A stretch of 64,000 nucleotides of DNA from Pseudomonas sp. Seg1 (GCF_018326005.1 NZ_AP021903.1:3567501-3631500); one strand, 5' to 3'. Shown: positions 16,520-24,112, counted from the first letter of the stretch. Numbers and translations are program-made. Notes: generated by a model from the sequence alone, not told the origin.

Positions 16520-17101
16520 TCAAGCGGCCTCGCGCATTTCGTAAATCACGGCGGCAACCGGGCTCAAAGCGCGGCGATCCAAATCCTCGCAGCACTCGAA
16601 AATCAGCTGGATTACACCGCCCCAATCCCGCTCCCAGTTGCACGATTCCAGTCGCACCTCGTACACCTGCCACATCCACGCCCGGAACTTTTCGGCGTTG
16701 GCCAGCGGGTCCTCGTTTGACGATTGGCCACCTTGGTGCATGTACCGGTACCGGCGCATGATCCCCTTCACCACGAACTCCAGCTTTTCCCGCTTCGCCG
16801 CAGTCATTCGCGGCGATCGGTTTTGCACCAGCAGAAAAACAACCTCTTCCGCCGCCTCGCGGATATCGTCGCTCTGCTCGGCCGCGTACATGAAGTCACC
16901 GAATACGCGGATCTGCGGGTGCAGTCGCTCGATCGCTGATTGGATGTGCCCAGCCAGTGCGCCGTGCACAGCATGGTTTGCCGTTGGCCCGCGTTCAGTG
17001 TTCTGCACCACCACGCCGAGCTGGACGACGTCGGAGGTCTGGCCGGGGGCCGGGTTGTATTTGCAGTCGTGCCAAGCCTGGCGCGCTGAGTTGATTTTCA
17101 T
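16520..17101 (-). CDS. Hypothetical protein in the late-antiterminator (Q) position
   Basis: A 193-residue protein starting MKINSARQAWHDCKYN. It is the last gene of the early operon, just after ninG and just before the promoter/terminator pair. That is where lambdoid phages carry the Q antiterminator. The C-terminal half has WERDWGGVIQLIFECCEDLD and helical, basic segments such as MTAAKREKLEFVVKGIMRRY. No classical Q zinc motif is evident, so function is inferred from position only. It overlaps ninG by 4 nt. Confidence 0.6.
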   Translation of the reverse strand: MKINSARQAWHDCKYNPAPGQTSDVVQLGVVVQNTERGPTANHAVHGALAGHIQSAIERLHPQIRVFGDFMYAAEQSDDIREAAEEVVFLLVQNRSPRMTAAKREKLEFVVKGIMRRYRYMHQGGQSSNEDPLANAEKFRAWMWQVYEVRLESCNWERDWGGVIQLIFECCEDLDRRALSPVAAVIYEMREAA

Positions 17102-17712
17102 GCTGCCTGCCCCTTTTTCAGTTCTCGGGTCTTGGCCCGGTATTCGGCCTTGATGGTTTTGATTTCGTCGACGGTGTACTTGCGGGGCTCATGAGGCCCT
17201 TCCAACCAAATCACTTTGTCGGCGCCGATGCGCAGCACCAACCGGATGCGGTACTCGACCGCGTTGCCGGACAGGTTGCGGTTGCACTTCACGCACTGGC
17301 GATGAATGTTCAGCGGCTCGAAACGCAGCTCCGGACAGGCGCCGACGGATCGGTAGTGCCCGGCGTCCCAACGGCTGCCGGTCATCAGGTCGTTGTCGTT
17401 CGGCATCGAGTCGCAGCTGATGCAAGGCAGGTGTGCGTCACGCAGGCGGACGTACTCGTTCACGGCGGCCTGGGCTTCGCGCAGGTGGTCAGCCCGGGTC
17501 TTTAACTTCTCTTTGCGGACCTTGATCTCGCGGCGCCCTACTTGCGCCAACGCCTTGCCGGCCTTCGCCTGATTGACGTCCTTGATGGCCAGACCGCACT
17601 TGTATCCACATACCACCTGCCCGAGTCGCTGCGGAACGAATGGGTCCCCGCAAGCTGGGTTCTTGCACTTCTTCGGCTTGGGCGCCTTCATCTCCTTGAG
17701 GGCTACGCGCAT
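17098..17712 (-). CDS. ninG: NinG / Rap recombination nuclease
   Basis: A 204-residue protein. An N-terminal zinc cluster (KKCKNPACGDPF, VCGYKCGLA) is followed by a long basic helix. A C-terminal HNH-like core has CISCDS, WDAGHYRSVGACPELRF, NIHRQCVKCNRNLSGN. This is the Rap/NinG family of Holliday-junction and branched-DNA endonucleases that assist phage recombination. It belongs to the nin-type block with ninB. Confidence 0.93.
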   Translation of the reverse strand: MRVALKEMKAPKPKKCKNPACGDPFVPQRLGQVVCGYKCGLAIKDVNQAKAGKALAQVGRREIKVRKEKLKTRADHLREAQAAVNEYVRLRDAHLPCISCDSMPNDNDLMTGSRWDAGHYRSVGACPELRFEPLNIHRQCVKCNRNLSGNAVEYRIRLVLRIGADKVIWLEGPHEPRKYTVDEIKTIKAEYRAKTRELKKGQAA

Positions 17713-17978
17713 GGTTCGGCCTCCTTGGCTTTCTGCTGCTCAGGGGCGAAGTCGCCACGGAGAGGCATCAGACTCGTTTCTGCAAATGGCAGGCGATCGC
17801 CAATTACGCCGTGAGCACACCACCAGCCTTTGCGCATTGCGGGAATCGGGTGGCGCGCGCAATTGAGGTTGTCGCCAGGGTTTATCGCCTTGTAGAGCTC
17901 AACGACGCTCCCAGTAGGAAGAATGGGTAAGCTGATAAGCGTCAACGCCAGATCGCCCGGCTTGAAGTTATTGGTCAT
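17703..17978 (-). CDS. Hypothetical nin-region protein
   Basis: A 91-residue protein starting MTNNFKPGDLALTLISLP, overlapping ninB by 11 nt and ninG by 10 nt. The N-terminal 40 residues look like a small beta-barrel (GDLALTLISL, GSVVELYKAI), and CARHP and WWCAHGVIGD follow. Similar small proteins are common between ninB and ninG in Pseudomonas prophages. No function is assigned. Confidence 0.7.
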   Translation of the reverse strand: MTNNFKPGDLALTLISLPILPTGSVVELYKAINPGDNLNCARHPIPAMRKGWWCAHGVIGDRLPFAETSLMPLRGDFAPEQQKAKEAEPCA

Positions 17979-18372
17979 AGCGGCCATCCCAGTGGTCAGT
18001 TGCGCTCCACTTCACGCCATGCTCGGCGCCGAAGGCATGCATCAGTTCGAACAGATCACTGAACCACTTCTGCGACTGCTTGCGGGTCGATACGGCCATC
18101 ACGACGAAGCCACCGTCGAGACCTGGCTCCGCGCGCTGCTTCTCCAGCGAGGCACTGAAAAGGCACTTCCAGTCTTCGCTGGTCAGCTTCTTGCCGTGCC
18201 AGACCACTTGCTTGGACACGTCCTTGAGCATTGCCCACATCTTGCGGTTGCAGACGTCTGGGCGTTTCTCATCCTTGATGACCACGATCTTGGGTTTGGT
18301 GAAGTCGGTTGCGTGCAGGACGCCCATGAGGCGGCTGATATCGCGCTGGCTGCGGATTGCGAATTCGTTCAT
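17968..18372 (-). CDS. ninB: NinB recombination protein
   Basis: A 134-residue protein with the NinB/Orf pattern: LYTWLR-like partner upstream, and inside this gene RPDVCNRKMWAMLKDVSKQV, VWHGKKLTSEDWKCLFSASL and FVVMAVSTRKQSQKWFSDLFELMHAFG. Lambda NinB (Orf) binds single-stranded DNA and mediates loading of the recombinase. Length agrees with the family. It overlaps both neighbours by a few bases in a tight operon. Confidence 0.93.
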   Translation of the reverse strand: MNEFAIRSQRDISRLMGVLHATDFTKPKIVVIKDEKRPDVCNRKMWAMLKDVSKQVVWHGKKLTSEDWKCLFSASLEKQRAEPGLDGGFVVMAVSTRKQSQKWFSDLFELMHAFGAEHGVKWSATDHWDGRYDQ

Positions 18373-18734
18373 GGCTCCTCCCGCTCGATCATGGATCGCA
18401 GGTCGCGATCGAGGTCGTGCACGGGCACCCAGTCGTGGCCGATGTTCATTTGCACCGCCACAAAGTCATTGCTCGGCTGATCGCATTTCTTGCGCAGCCA
18501 AGTGTAGAGAACGTGGGTTTCGGTCATGGCCGCCTTGTCCTCGTCCAAGTGATCGCAACGAAGGCGCAGCGCCTCGTTCTCTACCAGCAACTCAAGCGCC
18601 ACCTCCTCCACGGTCTTCTCCCCGAGGAATTCCTGCAGCGCCTCGGTGTTGCGCTTCCAGTCAGCGCAGTCGGCACGGTACGACGCCGCCTCGGCCCACA
18701 GCAGCTTCTGGAGTTTTTGTTTGTCGATGGTCAT
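18369..18734 (-). CDS. Hypothetical early phage protein
   Basis: A 121-residue, acidic, helical protein starting MTIDKQKLQKLLWAEAASY. The N-terminal 70 residues form coiled-coil helices, and the C-terminal part has HDWVPVHDLDRDLR. The ATG overlaps the stop of the upstream gene (TGATG). It belongs to the nin-like block by position; no function is recognised. Confidence 0.7.
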   Translation of the reverse strand: MTIDKQKLQKLLWAEAASYRADCADWKRNTEALQEFLGEKTVEEVALELLVENEALRLRCDHLDEDKAAMTETHVLYTWLRKKCDQPSNDFVAVQMNIGHDWVPVHDLDRDLRSMIEREEP

Positions 18735-18949
18735 CACTTGCGCTCCCGTGCAGCCAGCATTTCGTCTGCGAAGTGGTAAGCGGCAGCGGAGTACTCAGGC
18801 ATCGATGTCCAGTTATGTCGTTTGCCTTCGGCGTCGGTATAACCCCAGCCACCAGCGATGATCATTGCGTTCAATGCCTGCATGGCGATCTCATCGCGAA
18901 GGCGCACCAAGTCTTCAGTTGCCGCTGTTTTTGCTTGTGGATTGGCCAT
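18734..18949 (-). CDS. Small hypothetical early phage protein
   Basis: A 71-residue protein starting MANPQAKTAATEDLVRLRDE. It has a helix followed by GGWGYTDAEGKRHNWTSMPEY. It is the first gene after the helicase loader and is translationally coupled to the gene below. No known domain. Confidence 0.65.
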   Translation of the reverse strand: MANPQAKTAATEDLVRLRDEIAMQALNAMIIAGGWGYTDAEGKRHNWTSMPEYSAAAYHFADEMLAARERK

Positions 18950-18950
18950 T

Positions 18951-19757
18951 TCAGAAACCCTCCTTGCCGCGCTGAGATTCCCAATCGAACGGCACCACGA
19001 TCATTCCGCCCTCGCGCAGACGGTCGACGCAGCGGTCGCCCAATGCGGCCGGCAACTGGCTGGCTTCGAGGTTGGAGATCACCACCGTTGGGCGCTCCTG
19101 CTCGTAGCGGCCGTTGATGATTGCGAACAGGGTCGTCAGCTCGAAGTCGCTCGGCTGCTCCTTGCTCACGCCTACCTCGTCCAGCACCAGCAGATCAGGA
19201 TCGATCAGGCTCGACAGAATCTCGGCCTCGCTGCGTTCGCTGTGCTTGTCGTACGTGGATCGGATCGCCTGAAGGATTGCGCCGACAGTGCGGTACACGG
19301 CCGTGCGTGACGTGTTGTGCAGCAGCTCGTTGGCCATGCCGGCGCCGAGGTGCGTTTTCCCGGTACCCGGCTTGCCGATCAGCACCATGCAGCGACCGGT
19401 CTTCAGGATCTCGTCAAAGATCTGCACGTAGTGCTGGCAGAACCGGAGGGCTTTACGCTGGCCCTCGTTCTCGGCCTGGTAGTTGCCCAGGGTGCGAGTG
19501 GTGAAACGTTTCGGGATCAACGCATCGCCCAGCTTCCCAGCGAGGGAAATGCGCAGTTCCATCGCCTTGTTGGCCTGCTCGGCGGCTTCGGACTTCTCGC
19601 GGGCGATCCGAGTGCACTCCGGGCAATTGCTCTTCAGCTCACGGCCCAGCACGGAGTAGACCTTCTGGTCGTAGGCGCCGTGGGTTTCGCACTCAGCTGG
19701 CTGGATACGAGTGCCCGGCGGCAGTTCTGGAGTGGTTTGAACTGGCTCAGAGCGCAT
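18951..19757 (-). CDS. DnaC-like helicase loader ATPase
   Basis: A 268-residue AAA+ protein. An N-terminal zinc site (CETHGAY, CPECTRIA) precedes the core: Walker A GKPGTGKTHLGAGM (about 127-140), Walker B LLVLDEVG, sensor region TVVISNLE and the arginine-finger region GDRCVDRLREGG. It loads the host DnaB helicase at the phage origin. It overlaps the DUF1376 gene, its usual partner. Confidence 0.92.
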   Translation of the reverse strand: MRSEPVQTTPELPPGTRIQPAECETHGAYDQKVYSVLGRELKSNCPECTRIAREKSEAAEQANKAMELRISLAGKLGDALIPKRFTTRTLGNYQAENEGQRKALRFCQHYVQIFDEILKTGRCMVLIGKPGTGKTHLGAGMANELLHNTSRTAVYRTVGAILQAIRSTYDKHSERSEAEILSSLIDPDLLVLDEVGVSKEQPSDFELTTLFAIINGRYEQERPTVVISNLEASQLPAALGDRCVDRLREGGMIVVPFDWESQRGKEGF

Positions 19758-20532
19758 AGCTGCCGTCCTCCCGCATTTTCAGGCCGGAGGTGTAATCGCG
19801 GTCAGCGAAGCCGGTGTGGCGGGACTGCGGGAACGGGTGCACATTGCTGGCGACTTTCACTTCGTCTTCCCAGCGCTTGCCATTCAGCCATGTCGCTGGG
19901 TGGGGAATGAACTGCCCGCCATCCTTGACCCATGCCTCGCAAACGACTTGCGCAGCCAAGCCTTCAGCAATCTGGCCGAACAGGTCAGCAGTGACCTTGA
20001 GCTTCTTCCAGGCTTTTTCAGCTGCGGCCTTACCCTTCTTGTTCGGGTACATCTTCCAGAACTTCGGGAAGAGGTCATCCACCATCGGTGGAGTGTTGTT
20101 TGTATTCTTATCTGTATATGTATCTGTATCTTTATGGTTGCCATTTCGTTGCAACGAATCTTCAACGGTCGTTGAACGTTCGTTGAGTTCTAGTTGTTTT
20201 TTGAGGGCTTTTGCCCGTGCGGACGCCTTACCCGCGTTGGAGGCAGTGACGACTTTGCTGTTTACGGCCTCGAGATCTGCTTCGACGCGGAACTGCACCC
20301 AGTGCGTTTCCGTGACGTGGAAGAACTCACTCAACGTATCGGCAACGGAAGGCCAACGTTCGTTGGGAATCCGTGCGACGGTTGCGAGGCGATCGATGCG
20401 CAAAGGCTTGCCTGTCTGCCAGTAGCTGAACAGCAGGAGCATGTACGCGCCATGCTCCTCCGCAGTCAGGTGCGTGGTGTCGGCCAAGTAGTCGGCGACG
20501 TAGAACTGCATGTACGGAAGCGCGGCCATCAT
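19747..20532 (-). CDS. DUF1376 (YdaU-like) replication protein
   Basis: A 261-residue protein starting MMAALPYMQFYVADYLADT. The N-terminal DUF1376 domain has YVADYLADTTHLTAEEHGAY and YMLLLFSYW. The middle is low-complexity and Thr/Asn-rich, and the C-terminus has FWKMYPNKKGKAAAEKAWKKL and HPATWLNGKRW, seen in phage replication initiators. It acts with the DnaC-like loader and a phage origin is often inside such genes. ATGA overlap with the Rha gene sets the start at 20532. Confidence 0.88.
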   Translation of the reverse strand: MMAALPYMQFYVADYLADTTHLTAEEHGAYMLLLFSYWQTGKPLRIDRLATVARIPNERWPSVADTLSEFFHVTETHWVQFRVEADLEAVNSKVVTASNAGKASARAKALKKQLELNERSTTVEDSLQRNGNHKDTDTYTDKNTNNTPPMVDDLFPKFWKMYPNKKGKAAAEKAWKKLKVTADLFGQIAEGLAAQVVCEAWVKDGGQFIPHPATWLNGKRWEDEVKVASNVHPFPQSRHTGFADRDYTSGLKMREDGSYAL

Positions 20533-21281
20533 TCGACCCCCTTGAGATTGTGCTGAGCCCACAGGCCGGCAATCCAGTTGACGCCCTTGGGGGTGAATTT
20601 GGATTGGTTGTAGGCGTGGCCGCTGTCGCTGGTGCCGGCTTTGACTTCAAAGCGACCAGCGTCGATGTGAGGCTGATAGGCCTGCCACTCGCCGCCCATG
20701 CGATACATGATCTTTTTGTCGAGCAGGAACTCACGAAGGCGCGATTCGTTGGCCTTCAGGAGCTTCGCCACTTGGCGGAACCCCTTCAGCCCGGTTGACT
20801 CCACGTAGCGCTCAACGAAGGCAATCTTCGGCGCGGCCTCAATCAGGGCCTGATTGGCAGCCTGCTGAAGCTCGAACTGCTCAGCCCACGCGCGGGCGGC
20901 TGCGGCAGGATTGGAGAAGTCTGGGAGCCTGGCGAGAACCCGTGGCCCGTCGAGCTGTGCCTGCAGTTCATTGAGGCGCCGAATCACCTTGTGGCGCAGA
21001 GGAATGCTGTAGCCGGTCAACAAGGTCTCTGTCAGCTCCTTGTCCAACTCGAAAAGCGTGGTGTAACCACGACTGTCCTTGGTTTCTTGGACGTGGCTCA
21101 GATCTGAGCCATCTTTTTGCAACTCGTCGAGCATCTCGCGAATATCGCGGATGACGTTTTTGTGCAGCTTTCCAGTCAGCTCGGCGATCTCCGAACTACT
21201 CATGGTTACCGTGCGCGACACATTTTCCGAATTGAGAAAACGTGTCGTAGGGGTATTGCTGGCATGAGGTGAACTGTGCAT
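20529..21281 (-). CDS. Rha-family regulator with antirepressor (KilAC-type) C-terminus
   Basis: A 250-residue protein. Residues 25-110 are the Rha domain, with TMSSSEIAELTGKLHKNVIRDIREML and the YTTLFELDKELTETLLTGYS block. Residues 140-245 are an antirepressor-like domain with PKIAFVERYVEST, LKANESRLREFLLDKKIMYR and SKFTPKGVNWIAGL. Such fusions regulate lysogeny and lytic growth. The start at 21281 follows TGGAGC. The first codons coincide with an inverted repeat (21216-21247). Confidence 0.9.
   Translation of the reverse strand: MHSSPHASNTPTTRFLNSENVSRTVTMSSSEIAELTGKLHKNVIRDIREMLDELQKDGSDLSHVQETKDSRGYTTLFELDKELTETLLTGYSIPLRHKVIRRLNELQAQLDGPRVLARLPDFSNPAAAARAWAEQFELQQAANQALIEAAPKIAFVERYVESTGLKGFRQVAKLLKANESRLREFLLDKKIMYRMGGEWQAYQPHIDAGRFEVKAGTSDSGHAYNQSKFTPKGVNWIAGLWAQHNLKGVE
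21216..21247. repeat. Inverted repeat CGACAC-N20-GTGTCG in the 5' end of the Rha gene
   Basis: The outer arms CGACAC / GTGTCG are extended inward by TTTTC / GAAAA, giving a hairpin with an eight-base loop and one A-C mismatch. It is inside codons 12-22 of the Rha gene. The outer arms match those at 14.85 and 29.03 kb. Confidence 0.55.
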
Positions 21282-21310
21282 AATCAGCTCCAGAACGTTT
21301 CGTTGTATGC

Positions 21311-21345
21311 AGTTGAAAGAGCCGGGATTGCGCCCCGGCTTTTTT
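21311..21345. promoter_or_regulatory. boxA-like sequence and hairpin upstream of the Rha gene
   Basis: On the minus strand GGCTCTTTCAACT (21323-21311) resembles boxA (GCTCTTTAACA). Next to it is a GC-rich hairpin, GCCGGG / CCCGGC, followed on the plus strand by TTTTTT. It may be the nutR/tR1 counterpart of the element in the PL leader. Weakly supported. Confidence 0.35.
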
Positions 21346-21359
21346 GTGTCTGCGATTTG

Positions 21360-21566
21360 TCAGCTGTCACTTTTGAGTCCCTCTTTAGGGGCTAATTGGT
21401 ACAGCCTGGCTGTAGGTCGCCTCATTCGAGACGGCCCACCCATTGCCAAAAACTCGATGGCAATTGCCTCAAGTGCTTCGGCGATGCTCATACCCTTACT
21501 CAGGGCAAATGCGGAAACCTGCCGCTTTGCGCCATCGCTCAGGTGCTCATAGTCGATTTCAGGCAC
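21360..21566 (-). CDS. Small hypothetical early protein
   Basis: A 68-residue protein starting at a GTG (PEIDYEHLSDGAKRQVSA) with GGAGGTCAC just before it. Helical with an acidic N-terminus and basic C-terminus (RMRRPTARLY). Second gene after cro in the early right operon, where small regulators are common. No family recognised. Confidence 0.65.
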   Translation of the reverse strand: MPEIDYEHLSDGAKRQVSAFALSKGMSIAEALEAIAIEFLAMGGPSRMRRPTARLYQLAPKEGLKSDS

Positions 21567-21584
21567 GTGACCTCCAAAGGGCCT

Positions 21585-21785
21585 CTATGCGGCGCTAGAC
21601 TGCTTGTCGTCCTTGCTGAGAGCTTCGATTGCACCGTTTTCTACGGCCCACTCGATCATCAAATACAGATACGTGGCGTGCTGCTCCTCCGCGCGCTCTG
21701 CTGCTCGACTCAGAATCCTGTCGAGTGTCTTGTTGAAGCGCACCTTCCTTGGCGTGTCGCGCTTGTGTGACTGATCGGCGTACAT
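21585..21785 (-). CDS. Small hypothetical protein, possibly ribbon-helix-helix-like
   Basis: A 66-residue protein starting MYADQSHKRDTPRKVRFNKT, with AAGGAG before the ATG. The order of a short basic strand (RKVRFNK) and two helices (LDRILSRAAERAEEQHAT, YLYLMIEWAVENG) resembles a ribbon-helix-helix DNA-binding fold. First gene downstream of cro. Function not known. Confidence 0.65.
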   Translation of the reverse strand: MYADQSHKRDTPRKVRFNKTLDRILSRAAERAEEQHATYLYLMIEWAVENGAIEALSKDDKQSSAA

Positions 21786-21814
21786 GGGTTGCTCCTTTGT
21801 GGCTTATGAAGTGA

Positions 21815-22018
21815 TTAGGCTGCAGAGCGCTTTGCGGATTGAACCGGGAATGGACGCAGCTCTTCAGCCGTGTAGGTCCCGTTTTCATGGGCAATGACGT
21901 ACACATCCCGACCGACTCGAAGAGCTTTGTTAAGAGCCCCCTGAGTCATTCCGAGAAGGATTGCGGTCTTGGTTTGCCCGTTTTTTTCCGCGAATTGGCA
22001 TAGCGGGATTCGGCTCAT
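21815..22018 (-). CDS. cro: Cro repressor
   Basis: A 67-residue protein starting MSRIPLCQFAEKNGQTKTAI. It aligns by eye with lambda Cro across the helix-turn-helix (GQTKTAILLGMTQGALNKAL) and the C-terminal strand (YTAEELRPFP). Cro binds the operators at 22049-22111 and shuts down cI and early transcription. GGAGGA lies seven bases before the ATG at 22018; the two codons upstream include another ATG that is too close to that site. Confidence 0.93.
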   Translation of the reverse strand: MSRIPLCQFAEKNGQTKTAILLGMTQGALNKALRVGRDVYVIAHENGTYTAEELRPFPVQSAKRSAA

Positions 22019-22046
22019 GGCCATTCCTCCGTGGTTCATGCGCCAA

Positions 22047-22116
22047 TTATTGCCTCGGGAATTGAAATAAATCAATGCCTGAGGAATTTGTTAGCTAATA
22101 CCTGCGGAAATACACT
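22047..22116. promoter_or_regulatory. Immunity operators OR1-OR3 with PR and PRM promoters
   Basis: Three imperfect palindromes of the form AATnCCTnnGGAATT lie at 22049-22063, 22074-22088 and 22097-22111, spaced 25 and 23 bp. PR (minus strand, towards cro) has TTGATT (22075-22070) and CAATAA (22052-22047) 17 bp apart. PRM (plus strand, towards cI) has TTGTTA (22088-22093) and TACACT (22111-22116) 17 bp apart. Operators overlap both promoters as in lambda. Confidence 0.88.
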
Positions 22117-22124
22117 CGCCCGCT

Positions 22125-22583
22125 ATGAGTAAAGAGAAGAGAAAGCTTGAAGATTGGGAGCTCGCAGAATGCGCAGCCCTAAAGGCCCTGGTACTCCAGG
22201 AGAATTTCTCGCGCCCAAAAGAAAAGCGGATTACCCAAGAAATGGCTGGGGCAGCCCTCGGCATGAATCAGGGCTCGTTCAGCAATTACTTGAATGGTCG
22301 ATTAGCTCTGAACAAGGACATAGCGGTAGGCATCTACAAGCTCTTCGGCATTCCAGCAGAGCTGTACAGCAAGCGACTGGCTGAAGAGATTGCTGATGTG
22401 GCAAAGATCTACACAGATAACGACTACCAAAAGAATGATCTGTATGCCCAAGCCAGCCCTGAGCACCGGATGGCTGTAGACGAAATGGCAAGCAGGATGC
22501 TGGGGATGACAGAGGAGCAAGCTCTGAAGCTCAAGCAGGCAATGGACCTATTGATGCCTAGTAATGACCCAAGAAAAAATTGA
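22125..22583 (+). CDS. CI-like repressor lacking the S24 cleavage domain
   Basis: A 152-residue protein starting MSKEKRKLEDWELAECAALK. The helix-turn-helix is EKRITQEMAGAALGMNQGSF (about 34-53), followed by SNYLNGRLALNKD. After residue 95 there is only an acidic helical tail (EHRMAVDEMASRMLGMTEEQA); the usual S24 peptidase with its Ala-Gly and Ser/Lys residues is absent. It maintains lysogeny by binding the nearby operators. The ATG lies eight bases after the PRM -10 box with no ribosome binding site, so the mRNA is probably leaderless, as for lambda cI from PRM. The 3' end overlaps the next gene by 20 nt. Confidence 0.85.
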   Translation: MSKEKRKLEDWELAECAALKALVLQENFSRPKEKRITQEMAGAALGMNQGSFSNYLNGRLALNKDIAVGIYKLFGIPAELYSKRLAEEIADVAKIYTDNDYQKNDLYAQASPEHRMAVDEMASRMLGMTEEQALKLKQAMDLLMPSNDPRKN

Positions 22584-23025
22584 TTACCCTCCCCTCCTCC
22601 CTGGTGGAATTCATGCCTTTACGCTTGAATCTCTCCGGTCTATAACCGTCGATAATTTCCCGAACTCTGTCCGAAGGCAGAGCCTGTTCGGCGCTCTTGG
22701 TATATACTTAGAGCTACTCGAAAGCACCGGTTTCAAAGGCTTTGCGTGGATCGACGGATCGTTCATGTGCGAAAAAGAAGAGCCTGATGATATCGATCTA
22801 GTCCTCGTTTTTGATTCCGAGGTAATCGATAACATTTCGGAATCTGCGCGCCCAGTCCTGAATGGACTTTTCGATACGCTTACCATTCTGAGTCGATTCA
22901 AGTTGCACGTATTCCAAGTCCGGGTCGAAGATGAGGCTGGTCTTGAATATTGGAAAAGGCAATTTGGAACTCAACGCGACGAGGTGACCCCTAAGGGTTT
23001 AGCCTCACTTGGAGTTAACCTATGA
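22564..23025 (+). CDS. DUF6932-type nucleotidyltransferase-like protein in the lysogenic operon
   Basis: A 153-residue protein starting MTQEKIDYPPLLPGGIHAFT. WIDGSFMCEKEEPDDIDLVL is the nucleotidyltransferase signature: Gly-Ser, then two acidic residues before the strand. This matches the small DUF6932 family. It starts inside the end of cI and its stop overlaps the next start (ATGA), so the three genes form one operon made in the lysogen. In lambda the same place holds rexAB. A role in superinfection exclusion or host defence is inferred from this position; the substrate is unknown. Confidence 0.75.
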   Translation: MTQEKIDYPPLLPGGIHAFTLESLRSITVDNFPNSVRRQSLFGALGIYLELLESTGFKGFAWIDGSFMCEKEEPDDIDLVLVFDSEVIDNISESARPVLNGLFDTLTILSRFKLHVFQVRVEDEAGLEYWKRQFGTQRDEVTPKGLASLGVNL

Positions 23026-23957
23026 CTGAGCAGGCAAATCGTATCGATTGGCTTGAGCGACAGCTTGCTCAGGTCAACCAATTCATCGATCGTGACACTC
23101 GAGCTCTCGAGTCAACGCCGGGAAAATATTCGCTCCAAATCGCTCTGAACTCGTGGCGCTCACATCAGGACGGGCTGCACCAGGAGTTGCGCCAAGCGAA
23201 GGCAGACCTTCAGCTGGAGGTAGTCCAGCTTAGGTTGATAGGTATGCGCATGGATGGGAGCATTCCGCTGAAGTTACTTAGTAAGCTCTCAGACTGCTTC
23301 AATCGCGCGCTGTCATATGCGGCCTATCACCTTCGCCATGGTTCTAATCCTAAGAGGGGCATACCAGAGAGCTTGGCTAGGGAAATGGATTTGAGGCTTT
23401 CCGATCTCGCATTTGGCTCTACCCGCCTAATATTTGCTGGAAATGTATCCCCGGATATGACTGGCGAGTCAATAATGGAAGGCGCGCTTGAGCAGATATT
23501 TGACGTCCTCAAGGCCCCTACAACTGATCGAATAAAAGAGCTTGTGTCTGTCATAGGGATTCCAGCGACGAAGGCGCTAAGTGACATGCTCGGAGCACTT
23601 GAGGCCAGCAAGATCGGTGCAGAGTTATCCTGGCCAGCCCCCAACTCAAAGATTTATCACTGGGGCGGAACTCTTGAGGCGGTACGCCTAACGCATGAGA
23701 GGCTCTCCGCACATCAGGACATTAAGCCGGAGCCCACAACGCTGTTTGGAGTGGTAGCAGACCTGAAGGAAAACGGAACCATTTATATCCGAAGCGGTGA
23801 CACAAAGCAGAAGGTGTCTTACAACCGACAACAATTTCCCGAGATACAGAAGCTAAGCCTCGGAATGCCTATCTCCATCAAGGTTATGAAATACGTGCGC
23901 TATGTTGCTTCGGAAGACCGCGAGATAGTTACGTACAAGATGATCACTGAGGACTGA
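23022..23957 (+). CDS. Unknown partner protein of the DUF6932 gene in the rex position
   Basis: A 311-residue protein starting MTEQANRIDWLERQLAQVNQ. Residues 1-75 are coiled coil. Residues 80-230 are helical, with a Gly/Ile-rich central part (SVIGIPATKALSDMLGALEAS). Residues 240-311 look like a small beta domain (TLFGVVADLKENGTIYIRSG, KVSYNRQQFPEI, VRYVASEDREIVTYK). No transmembrane segment is obvious. It overlaps the nucleotidyltransferase gene by 4 nt and is followed by a terminator. I do not recognise the full-length family. Confidence 0.7.
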   Translation: MTEQANRIDWLERQLAQVNQFIDRDTRALESTPGKYSLQIALNSWRSHQDGLHQELRQAKADLQLEVVQLRLIGMRMDGSIPLKLLSKLSDCFNRALSYAAYHLRHGSNPKRGIPESLAREMDLRLSDLAFGSTRLIFAGNVSPDMTGESIMEGALEQIFDVLKAPTTDRIKELVSVIGIPATKALSDMLGALEASKIGAELSWPAPNSKIYHWGGTLEAVRLTHERLSAHQDIKPEPTTLFGVVADLKENGTIYIRSGDTKQKVSYNRQQFPEIQKLSLGMPISIKVMKYVRYVASEDREIVTYKMITED

Positions 23958-23976
23958 CTGCTCCTCGCCCTCCCGG

Positions 23977-24001
23977 AAGCCCGCCATGAGCGGGCTTTTT
24001 T
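23977..24001 (+). terminator. Intrinsic terminator of the lysogenic operon
   Basis: An 8-bp stem AAGCCCGC / GCGGGCTT with a five-base loop is followed by a run of six T. It ends transcription of cI and the two genes behind it, just before PL. Confidence 0.9.
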
Positions 24002-24019
24002 ACGACCGAAGAAATTATT

Positions 24020-24061
24020 ATTTCCTCAGGCATTGACGGCAATTAATTCCCCAGGCAATAT
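24020..24061 (+). promoter_or_regulatory. PL promoter with operators OL1 and OL2
   Basis: TTGACG (24033-24038) and CAATAT (24056-24061) are separated by 17 bp. Operator-like sequences ATTTCCTCAGGCATT (24020-24034) and AATTCCCCAGGCAAT (24045-24059), each differing by one base from a right-side operator in reverse complement, overlap the -35 and -10 boxes. The promoter drives the rightward early operon. The match in design to PR is very close. Confidence 0.9.
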
Positions 24062-24112
24062 TCATCCATCGCAGCGACACACAGCCACTGCGAAGGGCCT
24101 CAAGAGACCCGC

